Shown here: piece after piece, positions 31,443 to 40,053 of the stretch
Position numbering within the stretch: the first letter of the stretch is position 1
How the letters are laid out: every line of letters starts with the position of its first letter
Origin: an uncultured Collinsella sp.
GTDB lineage: Bacteria; Actinomycetota; Coriobacteriia; Coriobacteriales; Coriobacteriaceae
Direction: 5' to 3'
DNA: 41,380 bases
Assembly (NCBI GenBank): GCA_900752015.1
Contig: CAADTZ010000048.1
Coordinates: forward strand, 1 to 41,380
Position numbers and translations under genes: made by a program
The notes under the pieces: generated by a model
What the model saw: only the letters and a program-made list of their open reading frames with translations
What the model was told of the DNA's origin: nothing
Databases searched by the model: none

Positions 31443-31456
31443 CGCACAGATGTTCG
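31443..31456 (-). promoter_or_regulatory. LexA (SOS) box-like site upstream of uvrA
   Basis: On the minus strand CGAACATCTGTGCG matches the Gram-positive LexA/DinR consensus CGAAC-N4-GTTCG at all but one position. It is 62 bases upstream of the uvrA start, in the divergent spacer. uvrA is a classic SOS gene, which supports the call. No equally good site is seen before uvrB or uvrC. Confidence 0.65.
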
Positions 31457-31524
31457 TAATACAAGATTCGCAGACCTTTAGCTTTGCGTATCGGGTGCTT
31501 TGTTTCTCGAAATGCCGCGGAAAG

Positions 31525-31562
31525 GTTACAGTAATCTACTACTGAACTTAATTTGCTGTAAC
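31525..31562 (+). repeat. Inverted repeat just upstream of the LtaS-like gene
   Basis: GTTACAG (31525-31531) and CTGTAAC (31556-31562) are perfect 7-bp arms separated by 24 AT-rich bases, ending directly before the ribosome binding site. It could be an operator or a 5'-leader stem that affects translation start. Confidence 0.4.
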
Positions 31563-31574
31563 AGAGGAACGTCC

Positions 31575-33728
31575 ATGACCGAAGATATCCCCCTTGAAAT
31601 CACTTCGAGCGACATGGCCAATCTGCCCATATTCATCGCCGTCCTTATCGTGGCCACCGTCGTCGTGCGCGTGTATTTTTCAATCAAACACAATGAAAAG
31701 CCGCCCATTGCCCGCGTCTTTTGGTGCGCGACGCTCCTCATCCCGCTCGGCGTGGTAGCTGCATGGATTACGAATCAATTGCTCGTAAATGAGGACAGTT
31801 CCCTATGGGTCCTTTCTTATTCGGCGCTCGGTGCTGCCGCCGTCATACTTCTTGTCGAGCCCTTGGTTTCGGGACTTATTGACCAAACCGATCTTGAGAC
31901 GGGAACGGTTGCCTGTATTTGCCGTGACATCCTTGTCATCGCCGCTGTTTCAGCGCTCTCGTTCGTTTCACTCGAAATTGCCTGCAACGAAACGTTCTAT
32001 CACATTCCCGCCAACTCATTCGGGTTTTCCGTCGGGCTGCTCGCGACGGTTCTGCTCTCCCTTTATCTGCTGGGACAGCGTCATGGGGGCGTCATGGCCC
32101 TCGTGCCCGTCGTCTGTTGCATCCTTGGCATTGCCGAGCACTTCGTCATAACGTTTAAAGGCGAAGCCATCCTGCCAAGCGATATCTTGGCCCTTGGCAC
32201 TGCAATGGAAGTGAGCGAGGGATACGAGTTTACCTTTACCGCCGGAATCGTAACCTCTCTCGCCCTGCTGGAGATTTCCCTGGGGCTTCTTTCGCTTATC
32301 CGACCGCGAAAGCTCCGTACGCCCACCCATGTCTTCCCCGCAATCGCCGCTAACCTCTGCGCTTTTCTGCTAGTGACCGTTGTGGGGCTCTCGGGCTTTT
32401 CCAGCATCGACTTGGAGCAGGCGCTGGATTTTGGATTTGACCGTTGGCAGCCCATCACCACGTATGCGTCTCAGGGTTTTATCACTTCGTTCACCGAAAT
32501 GGTCAACGAGTTGCCTATTGAGAGGCCCGAAGACTATACGCCCGATGAGGCGCAGAGCATCGAGCAGGAGCTCGCCGCCACCTACGACAGCACGTATGGC
32601 TCGAGCGAGCAGCGCGCGGCGGCCGTTGCCCAGTTCAATGAAATCAAGCCGACGATTGTTGCCGTCATGAACGAGAGTTTTAGCGACCTTTCGTGCTTTG
32701 AGCAGCTCCAGGCGGCCGGGTACACCGGCCCCGCATTCTACAACTCGCTTCCCGACACACTTGTTCGCGGCACCATGCTCGCTTCGGTCGCCGGTGGCGG
32801 AACGGCGAACTCCGAATTCGAATTTTTGACCGGAGCGACAACGGCCTTTGTCGGATTAGGCAAAATCCCCTATCAGCTATATCAGATGAATGGTGTCAAC
32901 AGCCTGGCAAAGGACCTTAAGGAGCTTGGGTATACCGCTACCGCTATGCACCCGCAAAACCCCGTCAACTACCATCGAGATAAAATCTATCAGCAGCTGG
33001 GCTTTGGAGGCTTTCTTTCGATCGGCGATTTCGAAGGTGCGCCCTGTTACCATGCCGGCGTATGCGACTACGCCACCTACGACAAGATACTCGACCTGCT
33101 TAGAACCGACGAAGCCCCACAGTTCATTTTTGACGTCACGATGCAAAATCACGGCGGCTACGACTATGGCACCGTTCCCGCCGAGGAGCTGACAAACTAT
33201 TGGGTCGAGGGAGCCAGCGAGGGCGCCAATAGCGCGCTCAACACCTATCTTACCTGCATCAACGCATCCGACCGGGACCTCGAGTACTTTATCAACGAGC
33301 TCCGCAATATCGGCAGACCGGTTGTCCTTGTCTTTTTTGGCGACCATCAGCCGAGCGCCGCAACGACTCTCAACGACGAGCTGTACCCTCAGGAAGATAC
33401 GGCAAGCCACGCTTTCCGTATCTATCAGTCGACATATTTCGTCTGGGCTAACTATGAAATCGCCGGCAATACCGAGCTCAACGTCTACGACACCGTCGGG
33501 GCAAACGAGATTGCAGCCATTACCCTTAATAAGATCGGCGCCCCGCTCACCGACTATCAAAAGGCTCTGCTTGCAACAAGGTCAGATGTGCCCACCATCA
33601 ATGTCGCCGGCTACCTTGGTGCCGACGGGCTGCGCTACGACTTGGAATCTGAAGACAGCCCATACGCCTCGACGATCGACAAGCTGCAGCGCATGCAATA
33701 CCTCGAGTTCGCCAGCAAAGTTCAGTAA
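31575..33728 (+). CDS. LtaS-like membrane sulfatase (glycerol-/polyol-phosphate transferase family)
   Basis: Membrane enzyme of the lipoteichoic acid synthase family, 717 residues. About eight predicted helices occupy residues 16-275, more than the five of S. aureus LtaS. An extracellular sulfatase-fold domain follows from about 358. Active-site residues are visible: metal ligand E367 in VMNESF, nucleophile T410 in GGGTANSEFEF, H526 in MQNHGGY, and D590-H591 in FFGDHQP. It should transfer phosphoglycerol or a related group onto a cell-surface polymer. GAGGA seven bases upstream fixes the ATG at 31575; the frame is open 25 codons earlier. It is transcribed divergently from uvrA and no terminator is evident after it. 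Confidence 0.88.
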   Translation: MTEDIPLEITSSDMANLPIFIAVLIVATVVVRVYFSIKHNEKPPIARVFWCATLLIPLGVVAAWITNQLLVNEDSSLWVLSYSALGAAAVILLVEPLVSGLIDQTDLETGTVACICRDILVIAAVSALSFVSLEIACNETFYHIPANSFGFSVGLLATVLLSLYLLGQRHGGVMALVPVVCCILGIAEHFVITFKGEAILPSDILALGTAMEVSEGYEFTFTAGIVTSLALLEISLGLLSLIRPRKLRTPTHVFPAIAANLCAFLLVTVVGLSGFSSIDLEQALDFGFDRWQPITTYASQGFITSFTEMVNELPIERPEDYTPDEAQSIEQELAATYDSTYGSSEQRAAAVAQFNEIKPTIVAVMNESFSDLSCFEQLQAAGYTGPAFYNSLPDTLVRGTMLASVAGGGTANSEFEFLTGATTAFVGLGKIPYQLYQMNGVNSLAKDLKELGYTATAMHPQNPVNYHRDKIYQQLGFGGFLSIGDFEGAPCYHAGVCDYATYDKILDLLRTDEAPQFIFDVTMQNHGGYDYGTVPAEELTNYWVEGASEGANSALNTYLTCINASDRDLEYFINELRNIGRPVVLVFFGDHQPSAATTLNDELYPQEDTASHAFRIYQSTYFVWANYEIAGNTELNVYDTVGANEIAAITLNKIGAPLTDYQKALLATRSDVPTINVAGYLGADGLRYDLESEDSPYASTIDKLQRMQYLEFASKVQ

Positions 33729-33788
33729 GCCCGCCCATTCGCTTGGACCCATCGTATTGCAAGCACGCTCGGCCCAAATGCATCGCAA

Positions 33789-33818
33789 ATGACTCCCGCT
33801 CGCAAACGAGGGTACAAT
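33789..33818 (+). promoter_or_regulatory. Candidate promoter of mrp
   Basis: ATGACT (-35-like, four of six matches), an 18-base spacer containing a small CTCG-CGAG dyad, and TACAAT (-10, five of six matches) lie about 55 bases before the mrp start. The leader also holds a 5-bp hairpin GGGGC-TCCG-GCCCC at 33838-33851. Confidence 0.55.
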
Positions 33819-33873
33819 GACGCTCGTGTCACATCACGGGGCTCCGGCCCCAACATATACAAAGGAGTCATAC

Positions 33874-34704
33874 ATGGGTTGCGAGCACGCACAGGCCGCC
33901 GGCGGACAAACGTCGCCGTCGCAATTTGAGGAGAACACACTGTCCGAGGTCAAACGCGTCATCGCCGTGCTTTCCGGCAAGGGCGGTGTCGGCAAGTCGT
34001 TTGTCACCGGTGCCATCGCCACCGAGCTTGCCCGCCACGGCCACAAGGTCGGCGTCCTCGATGCCGACATCACCGGTCCCTCTATCCCCAAGATGTTCGG
34101 TATGAGCGGACGCCACGTCCATGCCCTTGGCAACCTTATGCTGCCCGAAATCTCCGAGCACGGCGTCAAGGTCATGAGCTCCAACCTTCTGCTCCAAAAC
34201 GAGACCGACCCCGTCCTTTGGCGCGGTCCGGTCATCGCAGGCGCCATTAGGCAGTTCTGGAGCGAGACCTCGTGGGGCCCCATCGACTACCTGCTGGTCG
34301 ACATGCCTCCGGGAACAGGCGACGTCGCGCTCACCGTCTTCCAGTCGCTGCCCGTCGACGGCATCGTCATCGTCACGAGCCCGCAGGATCTGGTCTCGAT
34401 GATCGTCGCCAAGGCGGTCAACATGGCCGAGAAGATGAACGTCCCCATTCTGGGCATTGTCGAGAACATGAGCTATATTGAGTGTCCCGACTGCGGCAAG
34501 AAGATCGAGGTCTTTGGCAAGAGCAAGCTCCCCGAGGTCGCAGAGCGCTATAACCTCGACATCTTGGGCCAGCTTCCCATTAATCCGGCACTCGCCGAGG
34601 CCTGCGATAAGGGCGAGGTCGAGACCGCGCTGCCCGATGGCATGTTGCCCAAGGCAGTCTCTGCCGTCGAGGCCATTACCCCGCACGAGACCGACGAGGC
34701 CTAA
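33874..34704 (+). CDS. mrp: Mrp/NBP35-family iron-sulfur cluster carrier ATPase
   Basis: Cytoplasmic P-loop protein that carries and delivers Fe-S clusters, 276 residues. The deviant Walker A is GKGGVGKS (35-42), a second nucleotide motif is DMPPGTGD (143-150), and the cluster-bridging pair is C204-x-x-C207 in YIECPDCGKK. It lacks the N-terminal DUF59 domain of longer Mrp proteins and instead has a short tail with one early cysteine (C3). AAAGGAG six bases ahead fixes the ATG at 33874. The next gene starts on the base after its TAA, so the flavoenzyme downstream is co-translated. Confidence 0.94.
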   Translation: MGCEHAQAAGGQTSPSQFEENTLSEVKRVIAVLSGKGGVGKSFVTGAIATELARHGHKVGVLDADITGPSIPKMFGMSGRHVHALGNLMLPEISEHGVKVMSSNLLLQNETDPVLWRGPVIAGAIRQFWSETSWGPIDYLLVDMPPGTGDVALTVFQSLPVDGIVIVTSPQDLVSMIVAKAVNMAEKMNVPILGIVENMSYIECPDCGKKIEVFGKSKLPEVAERYNLDILGQLPINPALAEACDKGEVETALPDGMLPKAVSAVEAITPHETDEA

Positions 34705-35976
34705 GTGAACACGAGCGTCTTCTATGACGTCCTGGTAATCGGCGGGGGGGCTTCAGGGCTGGCCGCCGCCATTACGGCCGCACGCGCTGGCAAAAGCGTC
34801 TGCATCGTTGAGCGCGATGTCGCCTGCGGCCTTAAGCTCCTTGCGACCGGCAACGGCCGCTGCAACCTCTCCAACGAATCGATTGATCCACAGCGGTATA
34901 ACCACCCCGCATTCGTTGAATCCGTTATGGGCCCCCGGCCCGAACAAGAGCTTATGGGTTTCTTCTCCTCGCTGGGCATCATGACAACCTCCGAGGAAGG
35001 CCGACTGTACCCGCGCTCCCTTCGCGCCGAATCGGTGCGCGACGCGCTTCTCAACGTTTGCGACCGCCTAGGTATCACCTTAATCTGCGGAGCCAACGTT
35101 GCCTCGGCGCACAAAGCTTCCGAAGGCTGGGCACTCCAAATAGACCGTCCAGCGCGGGCGCTCAAGGCAAAAAAGCACGACGACCGAAAATCGGAGCTCC
35201 GCTCGCTTCGGAAAGCGCTCGCCGATGTCCCTCGCAAGAACGAGGCCCTGCAGGCACATGCCGTAATTATCGCCACGGGTGGCAACCCCACTGGTATCGC
35301 CGATACGTTTCGCCTCCCCCTCACTTCGCTGCGTCCCATCCTCTGCCCCGTATCGGCAACGGTCGTCGGCGATCGGGCGGCACTCAAGACGTTGGATGGC
35401 CTGCGCGTCCGCGCCCGCTTGACGCTCACCCGCAATCATAATGAGCTCTGGCACGAAGACGGTGAAGTCCTGTTTCGAGCCTTCGGCATCTCGGGCGTCG
35501 CTGTCTTCAACCTCTCCCGTCGTATCCAGCGCGGCGATACGATCCTGCTCGACGTTTTCCCCGACCTCTCCAAAGACGAGCTGCTCGATATGCTCAACCG
35601 GCGCGTTGAGTTGCTCGGCGGCTTTTCGCCCCGCGATCCCCGTTGGCTCGACGGCATGCTCGCCCCGCAACTCTCCCGCGTCGTCTGCACGACGTTCGAG
35701 CAGTGCCATCCAGGCTCCAACGATGTCATCCACCTGGTCTCGATCCTCAAGCACTTTAAGTTGCTCGTCGAGGGAACAGCCGAGGAGCGCTCGGCGCAGG
35801 TCACGCGTGGTGGCGTATCTGTCGAGAGCATCCAAACACCCAGTCTACGCGCGAGCAGCGCTGTCGACGCCCCGCTTTACGTCTGCGGCGAAGCGCTCGA
35901 CATCGACGCCGATTGCGGAGGCTTTAACCTTGCGTGGGCCTGGCTCTCGGGCATTCGCGCTGCAAGCAGCCTGTAG
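34705..35976 (+). CDS. FAD-binding oxidoreductase of the HI0933/BaiN family
   Basis: Flavoprotein of the HI0933-like (aminoacetone oxidase/BaiN) family, 423 residues. The FAD dinucleotide motif GGGASG is at 13-18, preceded by YDVLVI. The family segment LLATGNGRCNLSN (about 45-57), the IIATGGNPTG motif and the C-terminal LYVCGEALDIDADCGGFNLAWAW are all present. In gut clostridia a relative reduces bile-acid intermediates; the substrate here is unknown. It starts with GTG immediately after the mrp TAA. A run of seven Gs (34744-34750) encodes the glycine motif near the N-terminus. A terminator follows the gene. Confidence 0.9.
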   Translation: MNTSVFYDVLVIGGGASGLAAAITAARAGKSVCIVERDVACGLKLLATGNGRCNLSNESIDPQRYNHPAFVESVMGPRPEQELMGFFSSLGIMTTSEEGRLYPRSLRAESVRDALLNVCDRLGITLICGANVASAHKASEGWALQIDRPARALKAKKHDDRKSELRSLRKALADVPRKNEALQAHAVIIATGGNPTGIADTFRLPLTSLRPILCPVSATVVGDRAALKTLDGLRVRARLTLTRNHNELWHEDGEVLFRAFGISGVAVFNLSRRIQRGDTILLDVFPDLSKDELLDMLNRRVELLGGFSPRDPRWLDGMLAPQLSRVVCTTFEQCHPGSNDVIHLVSILKHFKLLVEGTAEERSAQVTRGGVSVESIQTPSLRASSAVDAPLYVCGEALDIDADCGGFNLAWAWLSGIRAASSL

Positions 35977-36005
35977 CCGCGCAGTTATAATCAAAAACGC
36001 ATTCG

Positions 36006-36029
36006 GGCCGTCTGGGATACCGGACGGCC
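36006..36029 (+). terminator. Rho-independent terminator after the BaiN-like gene
   Basis: A 10-bp stem (GGCCGTCTGG with CCGGACGGCC, one wobble) and a GATA loop is followed by TCTTTCTT. It lies 30 bases after the stop and 27 bases before the next start, so the next gene may be reached by read-through. Confidence 0.75.
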
Positions 36030-36055
36030 TCTTTCTTGCCTCTAAGGAGACCTCG

Positions 36056-37696
36056 ATGATCGAAATCACCCAAGTCAACGCGTCGCTCGATGAAGCCGGC
36101 GATGAAAATGCCTGCCTCATTGTTGGCAAGCGAGTCGCCAAGCGCGTCCTACGTTGCAAGGACTCCGAGATCAAGTCCATCGAGCTCCACCGCAAGTCAA
36201 TCGACGCTCGCAAAAAACGAGACGTCCATTTTATCCTGAGCTTTCGTGTTGAGCTGACTAGTCCCCACCTCGAGCGAGAAGCGGTCGACAGCGTCGCCGA
36301 GCGTGACCGCTCGCGCGTACGCGCGATAGAGGACGATGGGCCCTCATTCCCCTCCCCCGTCTCCGACGCACCTCAAGAATGCCCTGTCGTTGTCGGCGCC
36401 GGATGCGCTGGCCTTTTCGCTGCACTCACCCTTGCCGAAGCGGGTCTTAAGCCCTTGCTCATCGAGCGCGGCGACCCAGCATTTCGCCGCTCGCATGCGA
36501 TCGATCTCTTTCTAAAGGAGCGCATCCTCGACCCCGAGAGCAATATCCAGTTTGGCCTGGGCGGCGCGGGGACCTTCTCGGACGGCAAGCTCAATACGGG
36601 AACCAAAAATCCCGCCCAACGCCTTATCCTCGAAACCTTCGTCGAGGCGGGCGCGCCCCGCGATATTCTGTGGGATGCCAAACCGCACATTGGCTCCGAC
36701 ATCCTTCCCACGGTTGTCACCGCTATATCCCAGCGCATCGAGCAGCTCGGAGGTGTCGTCCGTTATCGAACAAAGCTCGTCGACATTCACATCGACGCGT
36801 CTGGCGCCATTACCGGTATTGATGTCCAATCGTCCCAAGACGCCGCTTGCGAGCCAATCGAGACAAAGCACCTCGTCCTCGCCTGCGGGCATTCTGCTCG
36901 CGATATTTTTGAGCTCCTTAAGGACCACAACGTGGCCCTCGCACAAAAGACCTTTGCCATGGGCGTTCGCATCGAGCATCCGCAGCGCGACATCGATCGA
37001 GCCCAATATGGAGCCTCGGCGGGACATCCAGCGCTCGGGGCGGCCCCTTACAAACTTGTTGCCCATCTTCCCAACGGCCGCAGCGTGTTCTCGTTTTGCA
37101 TGTGCCCCGGCGGACAGGTTGTCGCCGCCTCTTCCGAGCAGGGCCACCTGTGCGTCAACGGCGCTAGCCTCAATGCCCGCGACGGACGCAACGCAAATGC
37201 CGCCTTGCTCGTTAACGTCACGCCTGAGGACCTTCCCAACGATGACCCGCTCGCCGGCATCGAGCTCCAGCGTGCCTGCGAGGCGGCCGCCTATCGCCTG
37301 GGCGGTTCCAACTGGAACGCACCGGCACAACTCGTCGGAGATTTCCTCGCAGGACGCGCCAGCAAGGCGCCCGGAAAGGTAAAGCCCACCTATCCGCTCG
37401 GTGTGACCTGGACGGCAATTGACGAAGCCCTGCCGCAGCATATCGTCGAGTCGCTCCGCCTGGGACTTCCCCTACTCGGAAAAAAGCTACGAGGCTACGA
37501 CCGTCCCGATGCCGTTCTTACCGGCGTGGAGACTCGTTCGAGCTCACCTGTCACTGTCACCCGAGACCGAACGTGCCATGCCGTGTCGACCCCGGGCCTC
37601 TACCCTTGTGGTGAGGGAGCTGGATATGCTGGCGGCATCATGAGCGCGGCCACCGACGGCATCCGTTGTGCCGAAGCCCTGATCGCAGACCTCTAG
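36056..37696 (+). CDS. NAD(P)/FAD-dependent dehydrogenase (COG2509-like)
   Basis: Uncharacterised FAD-dependent protein family, 546 residues. The first 105 residues form a small separate domain (SIELHRKSIDARKK then a VHFILSF strand), as seen in this family. The FAD-binding motif VVVGAGCAGLFAALTLAEAG begins at 111, followed by NIQFGLGGAGTFSDGKLNTG. The C-terminus has LYPCGEGAGYAGGIMSAATDG, the second FAD contact. AAGGAG six bases upstream fixes the ATG at 36056; the same frame is open much further upstream only as a shadow over the preceding gene. The substrate is unknown. It converges on uvrB with a shared terminator. Confidence 0.88.
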   Translation: MIEITQVNASLDEAGDENACLIVGKRVAKRVLRCKDSEIKSIELHRKSIDARKKRDVHFILSFRVELTSPHLEREAVDSVAERDRSRVRAIEDDGPSFPSPVSDAPQECPVVVGAGCAGLFAALTLAEAGLKPLLIERGDPAFRRSHAIDLFLKERILDPESNIQFGLGGAGTFSDGKLNTGTKNPAQRLILETFVEAGAPRDILWDAKPHIGSDILPTVVTAISQRIEQLGGVVRYRTKLVDIHIDASGAITGIDVQSSQDAACEPIETKHLVLACGHSARDIFELLKDHNVALAQKTFAMGVRIEHPQRDIDRAQYGASAGHPALGAAPYKLVAHLPNGRSVFSFCMCPGGQVVAASSEQGHLCVNGASLNARDGRNANAALLVNVTPEDLPNDDPLAGIELQRACEAAAYRLGGSNWNAPAQLVGDFLAGRASKAPGKVKPTYPLGVTWTAIDEALPQHIVESLRLGLPLLGKKLRGYDRPDAVLTGVETRSSSPVTVTRDRTCHAVSTPGLYPCGEGAGYAGGIMSAATDGIRCAEALIADL

Positions 37697-37722
37697 CGCA
37701 CGAATTCCAGCGCGCAAAAGAC

Positions 37723-37758
37723 ACAGGCCCCGAGCTCCACAGGGAACTCGGGGCCTGT
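37723..37758. terminator. Bidirectional terminator between the FAD dehydrogenase and uvrB
   Basis: A perfect 12-bp stem (ACAGGCCCCGAG with CTCGGGGCCTGT), with an extra TCC-GGA in the loop, sits 26 bases after the plus-strand gene and four bases beyond the uvrB stop. T-rich sequence follows on the plus side (TTCGCTATTTCTT) and a partial T tract (GTGTCTTTTG) on the minus side. Confidence 0.8.
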
Positions 37759-37761
37759 TCG

Positions 37762-40002
37762 CTATTTCTTAAACCGTGCACCCTGGCGTTTTCTGCCCGA
37801 TGCGAACGTGGAACCCTTGCGGGCCTGCGAACGTAAGCGCTCGATCGTCTCGTCCTCAGACGCGCCCTCGAGCATCGCCCGAATCTGAACGACGGCATCG
37901 CGCAGGCGCGCCGCCTCCTCAAAGTCCATGGCGGCAGAAGCGTTGCGCATATCCTCTTCCATGGTTTCGACGATCCGCACAAGCTCGTCATGCGGCAGTT
38001 CTTCCAACTGCTCCGCAAGTGTCTGCTCGGGTGCCACCGTTTCCGGCACGCCGCCCTCGCCCGACTCATCGGGCGTATAGAATGCGCCATGGCCAAGGGA
38101 GTCGCCCTTCGAGCGCCCCTTGGAACCCACGGTTTTTTCGGCCTCGGCAATAAAACTTGAGATGTCGTTGATGGCCTTGCGCACTGTCTTGGGCACAATG
38201 CCATGCTCTTCGTTATATGCCATCTGAATCTCACGACGGCGCTGCGTCTCCTCGATGGCCTCTTTCATCGAATCGGTCACAACGTCTGCATACATGATGA
38301 CTTCGCCATCGGCGTTACGGGCCGCACGGCCAATCGTCTGAATCAGCGAACGGCGGTTGCGCAAGAAGCCTTCCTTATCGGCATCGAGAATTGCCACCAG
38401 TGAGACCTCGGGAAGATCCAAGCCCTCGCGAAGCAGGTTGATGCCAACGAGAACATCGATCTTGCCCTCGCGCAGCGTTCGCAGGATCTCGACACGGTCC
38501 ATTGTCGCCGTATCAGAATGCATGTAATTGACCTTAATGCCCGCATCAAGCAGATGGTCGGTCAGGTCCTCGGCCATGCGCTTGGTCAACGTGGTCACCA
38601 GCACGCGCTCCTTGCGGGCAACGCGCTCGCGAATCTCGTCCTCAAGATCGTCAATCTGACCGCGAACCGGACGCACATCGATCTTGGGATCGAGCAGACC
38701 GGTCGGACGAATAATCTGCTCCACGTCGTTTTGGCTCACCCGCAGCTCGTAATCGCCCGGCGTGGCCGAAACATAGATAAACTGGGGTATCCTTGCCTCA
38801 AACTCATCGAAACGAAGCGGGCGGTTATCGAGCGCCGAGGGCAGGCGAAAACCGTGTTCCACCAGCGTCACCTTACGCGAGCGGTCACCTTCGTGCATGC
38901 CGCGAATCTGCGGCACCGTCACATGGCTCTCATCGATGATGCAGAGCATATCCTTGGGAAAGTAATCGATTAGGGTAAACGGCGGCTCACCCGGCTTGCG
39001 ACCGTCCAGATGACGCGAGTAGTTCTCGATGCCGTTGCAAAAGCCCATCGTCTCGAGCATCTCAAGATCATAATCGGTGCGCTGCTGCAGACGCTGCGCC
39101 TCGAGCAACTTGTCGGTCGCCTTGAGCTCCGCCACGCGCTTCTCGCACTCTTCGCTGATCGATTTCAGAGCCGCCTTGACCTTCGGCTTCTCGGTCACGT
39201 AGTGCGATGCCGGCCATACGGGGATGGCCTCGTACTCACGCAGCATTTCACCGGTGACCTCATCGATCTCGGCAATCAGCTCGACCTCGTCGCCAAAGAA
39301 CTCAAACCGCAACGGATGCTCGGCATAAGGCGGATACACGTCGACAACATCGCCGCGCACGCGGAACGTGCCGCGTGCAAGGTCATAGTCATTGCGATCA
39401 TATTGAATGTCGATAAGTGCATGGATAAAGTCATCGCGCTCGAGCGGCACCTTCTTGTCGACGTTTGGAGCCAGACCCGCATAGTCCTCAGGAGAGCCAA
39501 TGCCATAGATACACGAGACCGATGCGACAACAATCACATCGCGTCGAGAGAGCAGCGATGCGGTCGCCTGATGTCGCAGCATCTCAACCTCTTCGTTAAT
39601 CGAGGAGTCTTTCTCGATATATGTATCGCTTTGCGGCACATACGCCTCGGGCTGATAGTAGTCGTAGTACGAGACGAAGTAGACCACAGCGTTGTTGGGA
39701 AAGAACTCTTTGAGCTCGCTCGCAAGCTGAGCGGCGAGCGTTTTATTCGGAGCCATGACCAGCGTCGGCTTTCCCAGGGCCTCAATAGTCTTTGCCATCG
39801 TGAAGGTCTTGCCCGAACCAGTCACGCCCAACAAAACCTGATAGCGGTCTCCGTCCCTCACGCCCTGCACAAGCGACTCAATGGCCTTAGGCTGGGAACC
39901 GGCAGGCTCATAGGGAGACACGACCTTAAACGGCACGTCAGAGCCTTCAACGCCAAAGCGCTTAAGTTCACCACCAACGCGTTCTACTTCAAATTCCGCC
40001 AT
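37762..40002 (-). CDS. uvrB: Excinuclease ABC subunit B
   Basis: DNA helicase-like subunit that verifies damage and recruits UvrC; 746 residues, longer than the usual 660-700. Walker A GVTGSGKT is at 59-66, the damage-probing beta-hairpin has SYYDYYQPEAYVP (111-123), and the DEAD-like box is DESH (357-360). The helicase motif QTIGRAARN is present. The C-terminal UVR motif (AAMDFEEAARLRDAV) binds UvrC. The extra length is a low-complexity segment rich in G, S and E between the helicase core and the UVR motif, plus a basic tail. AGGAG lies before the ATG. A TATACT box 26 bases upstream is a likely -10. Confidence 0.97.
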   Translation of the reverse strand: MAEFEVERVGGELKRFGVEGSDVPFKVVSPYEPAGSQPKAIESLVQGVRDGDRYQVLLGVTGSGKTFTMAKTIEALGKPTLVMAPNKTLAAQLASELKEFFPNNAVVYFVSYYDYYQPEAYVPQSDTYIEKDSSINEEVEMLRHQATASLLSRRDVIVVASVSCIYGIGSPEDYAGLAPNVDKKVPLERDDFIHALIDIQYDRNDYDLARGTFRVRGDVVDVYPPYAEHPLRFEFFGDEVELIAEIDEVTGEMLREYEAIPVWPASHYVTEKPKVKAALKSISEECEKRVAELKATDKLLEAQRLQQRTDYDLEMLETMGFCNGIENYSRHLDGRKPGEPPFTLIDYFPKDMLCIIDESHVTVPQIRGMHEGDRSRKVTLVEHGFRLPSALDNRPLRFDEFEARIPQFIYVSATPGDYELRVSQNDVEQIIRPTGLLDPKIDVRPVRGQIDDLEDEIRERVARKERVLVTTLTKRMAEDLTDHLLDAGIKVNYMHSDTATMDRVEILRTLREGKIDVLVGINLLREGLDLPEVSLVAILDADKEGFLRNRRSLIQTIGRAARNADGEVIMYADVVTDSMKEAIEETQRRREIQMAYNEEHGIVPKTVRKAINDISSFIAEAEKTVGSKGRSKGDSLGHGAFYTPDESGEGGVPETVAPEQTLAEQLEELPHDELVRIVETMEEDMRNASAAMDFEEAARLRDAVVQIRAMLEGASEDETIERLRSQARKGSTFASGRKRQGARFKK

Positions 40003-40027
40003 GGATACTCCTAACTCATATATCTGC

Positions 40028-40033
40028 AGTATA
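40028..40033 (-). promoter_or_regulatory. Candidate -10 box of uvrB
   Basis: TATACT on the minus strand lies in the 51-base spacer between the lytic transglycosylase and uvrB. The hexamer 17 bases upstream (TAGGAC) is a poor -35. No LexA-type dyad is found here. Confidence 0.35.
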
Positions 40034-40053
40034 CGCAGGCGGCAGGCATAGTC

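Noticed and set aside
35441..36055. Upstream extension of the FAD dehydrogenase frame
   Set aside because: The extension overlaps the BaiN-like gene in another frame and a terminator. AAGGAG before the ATG at 36056 marks the real start.
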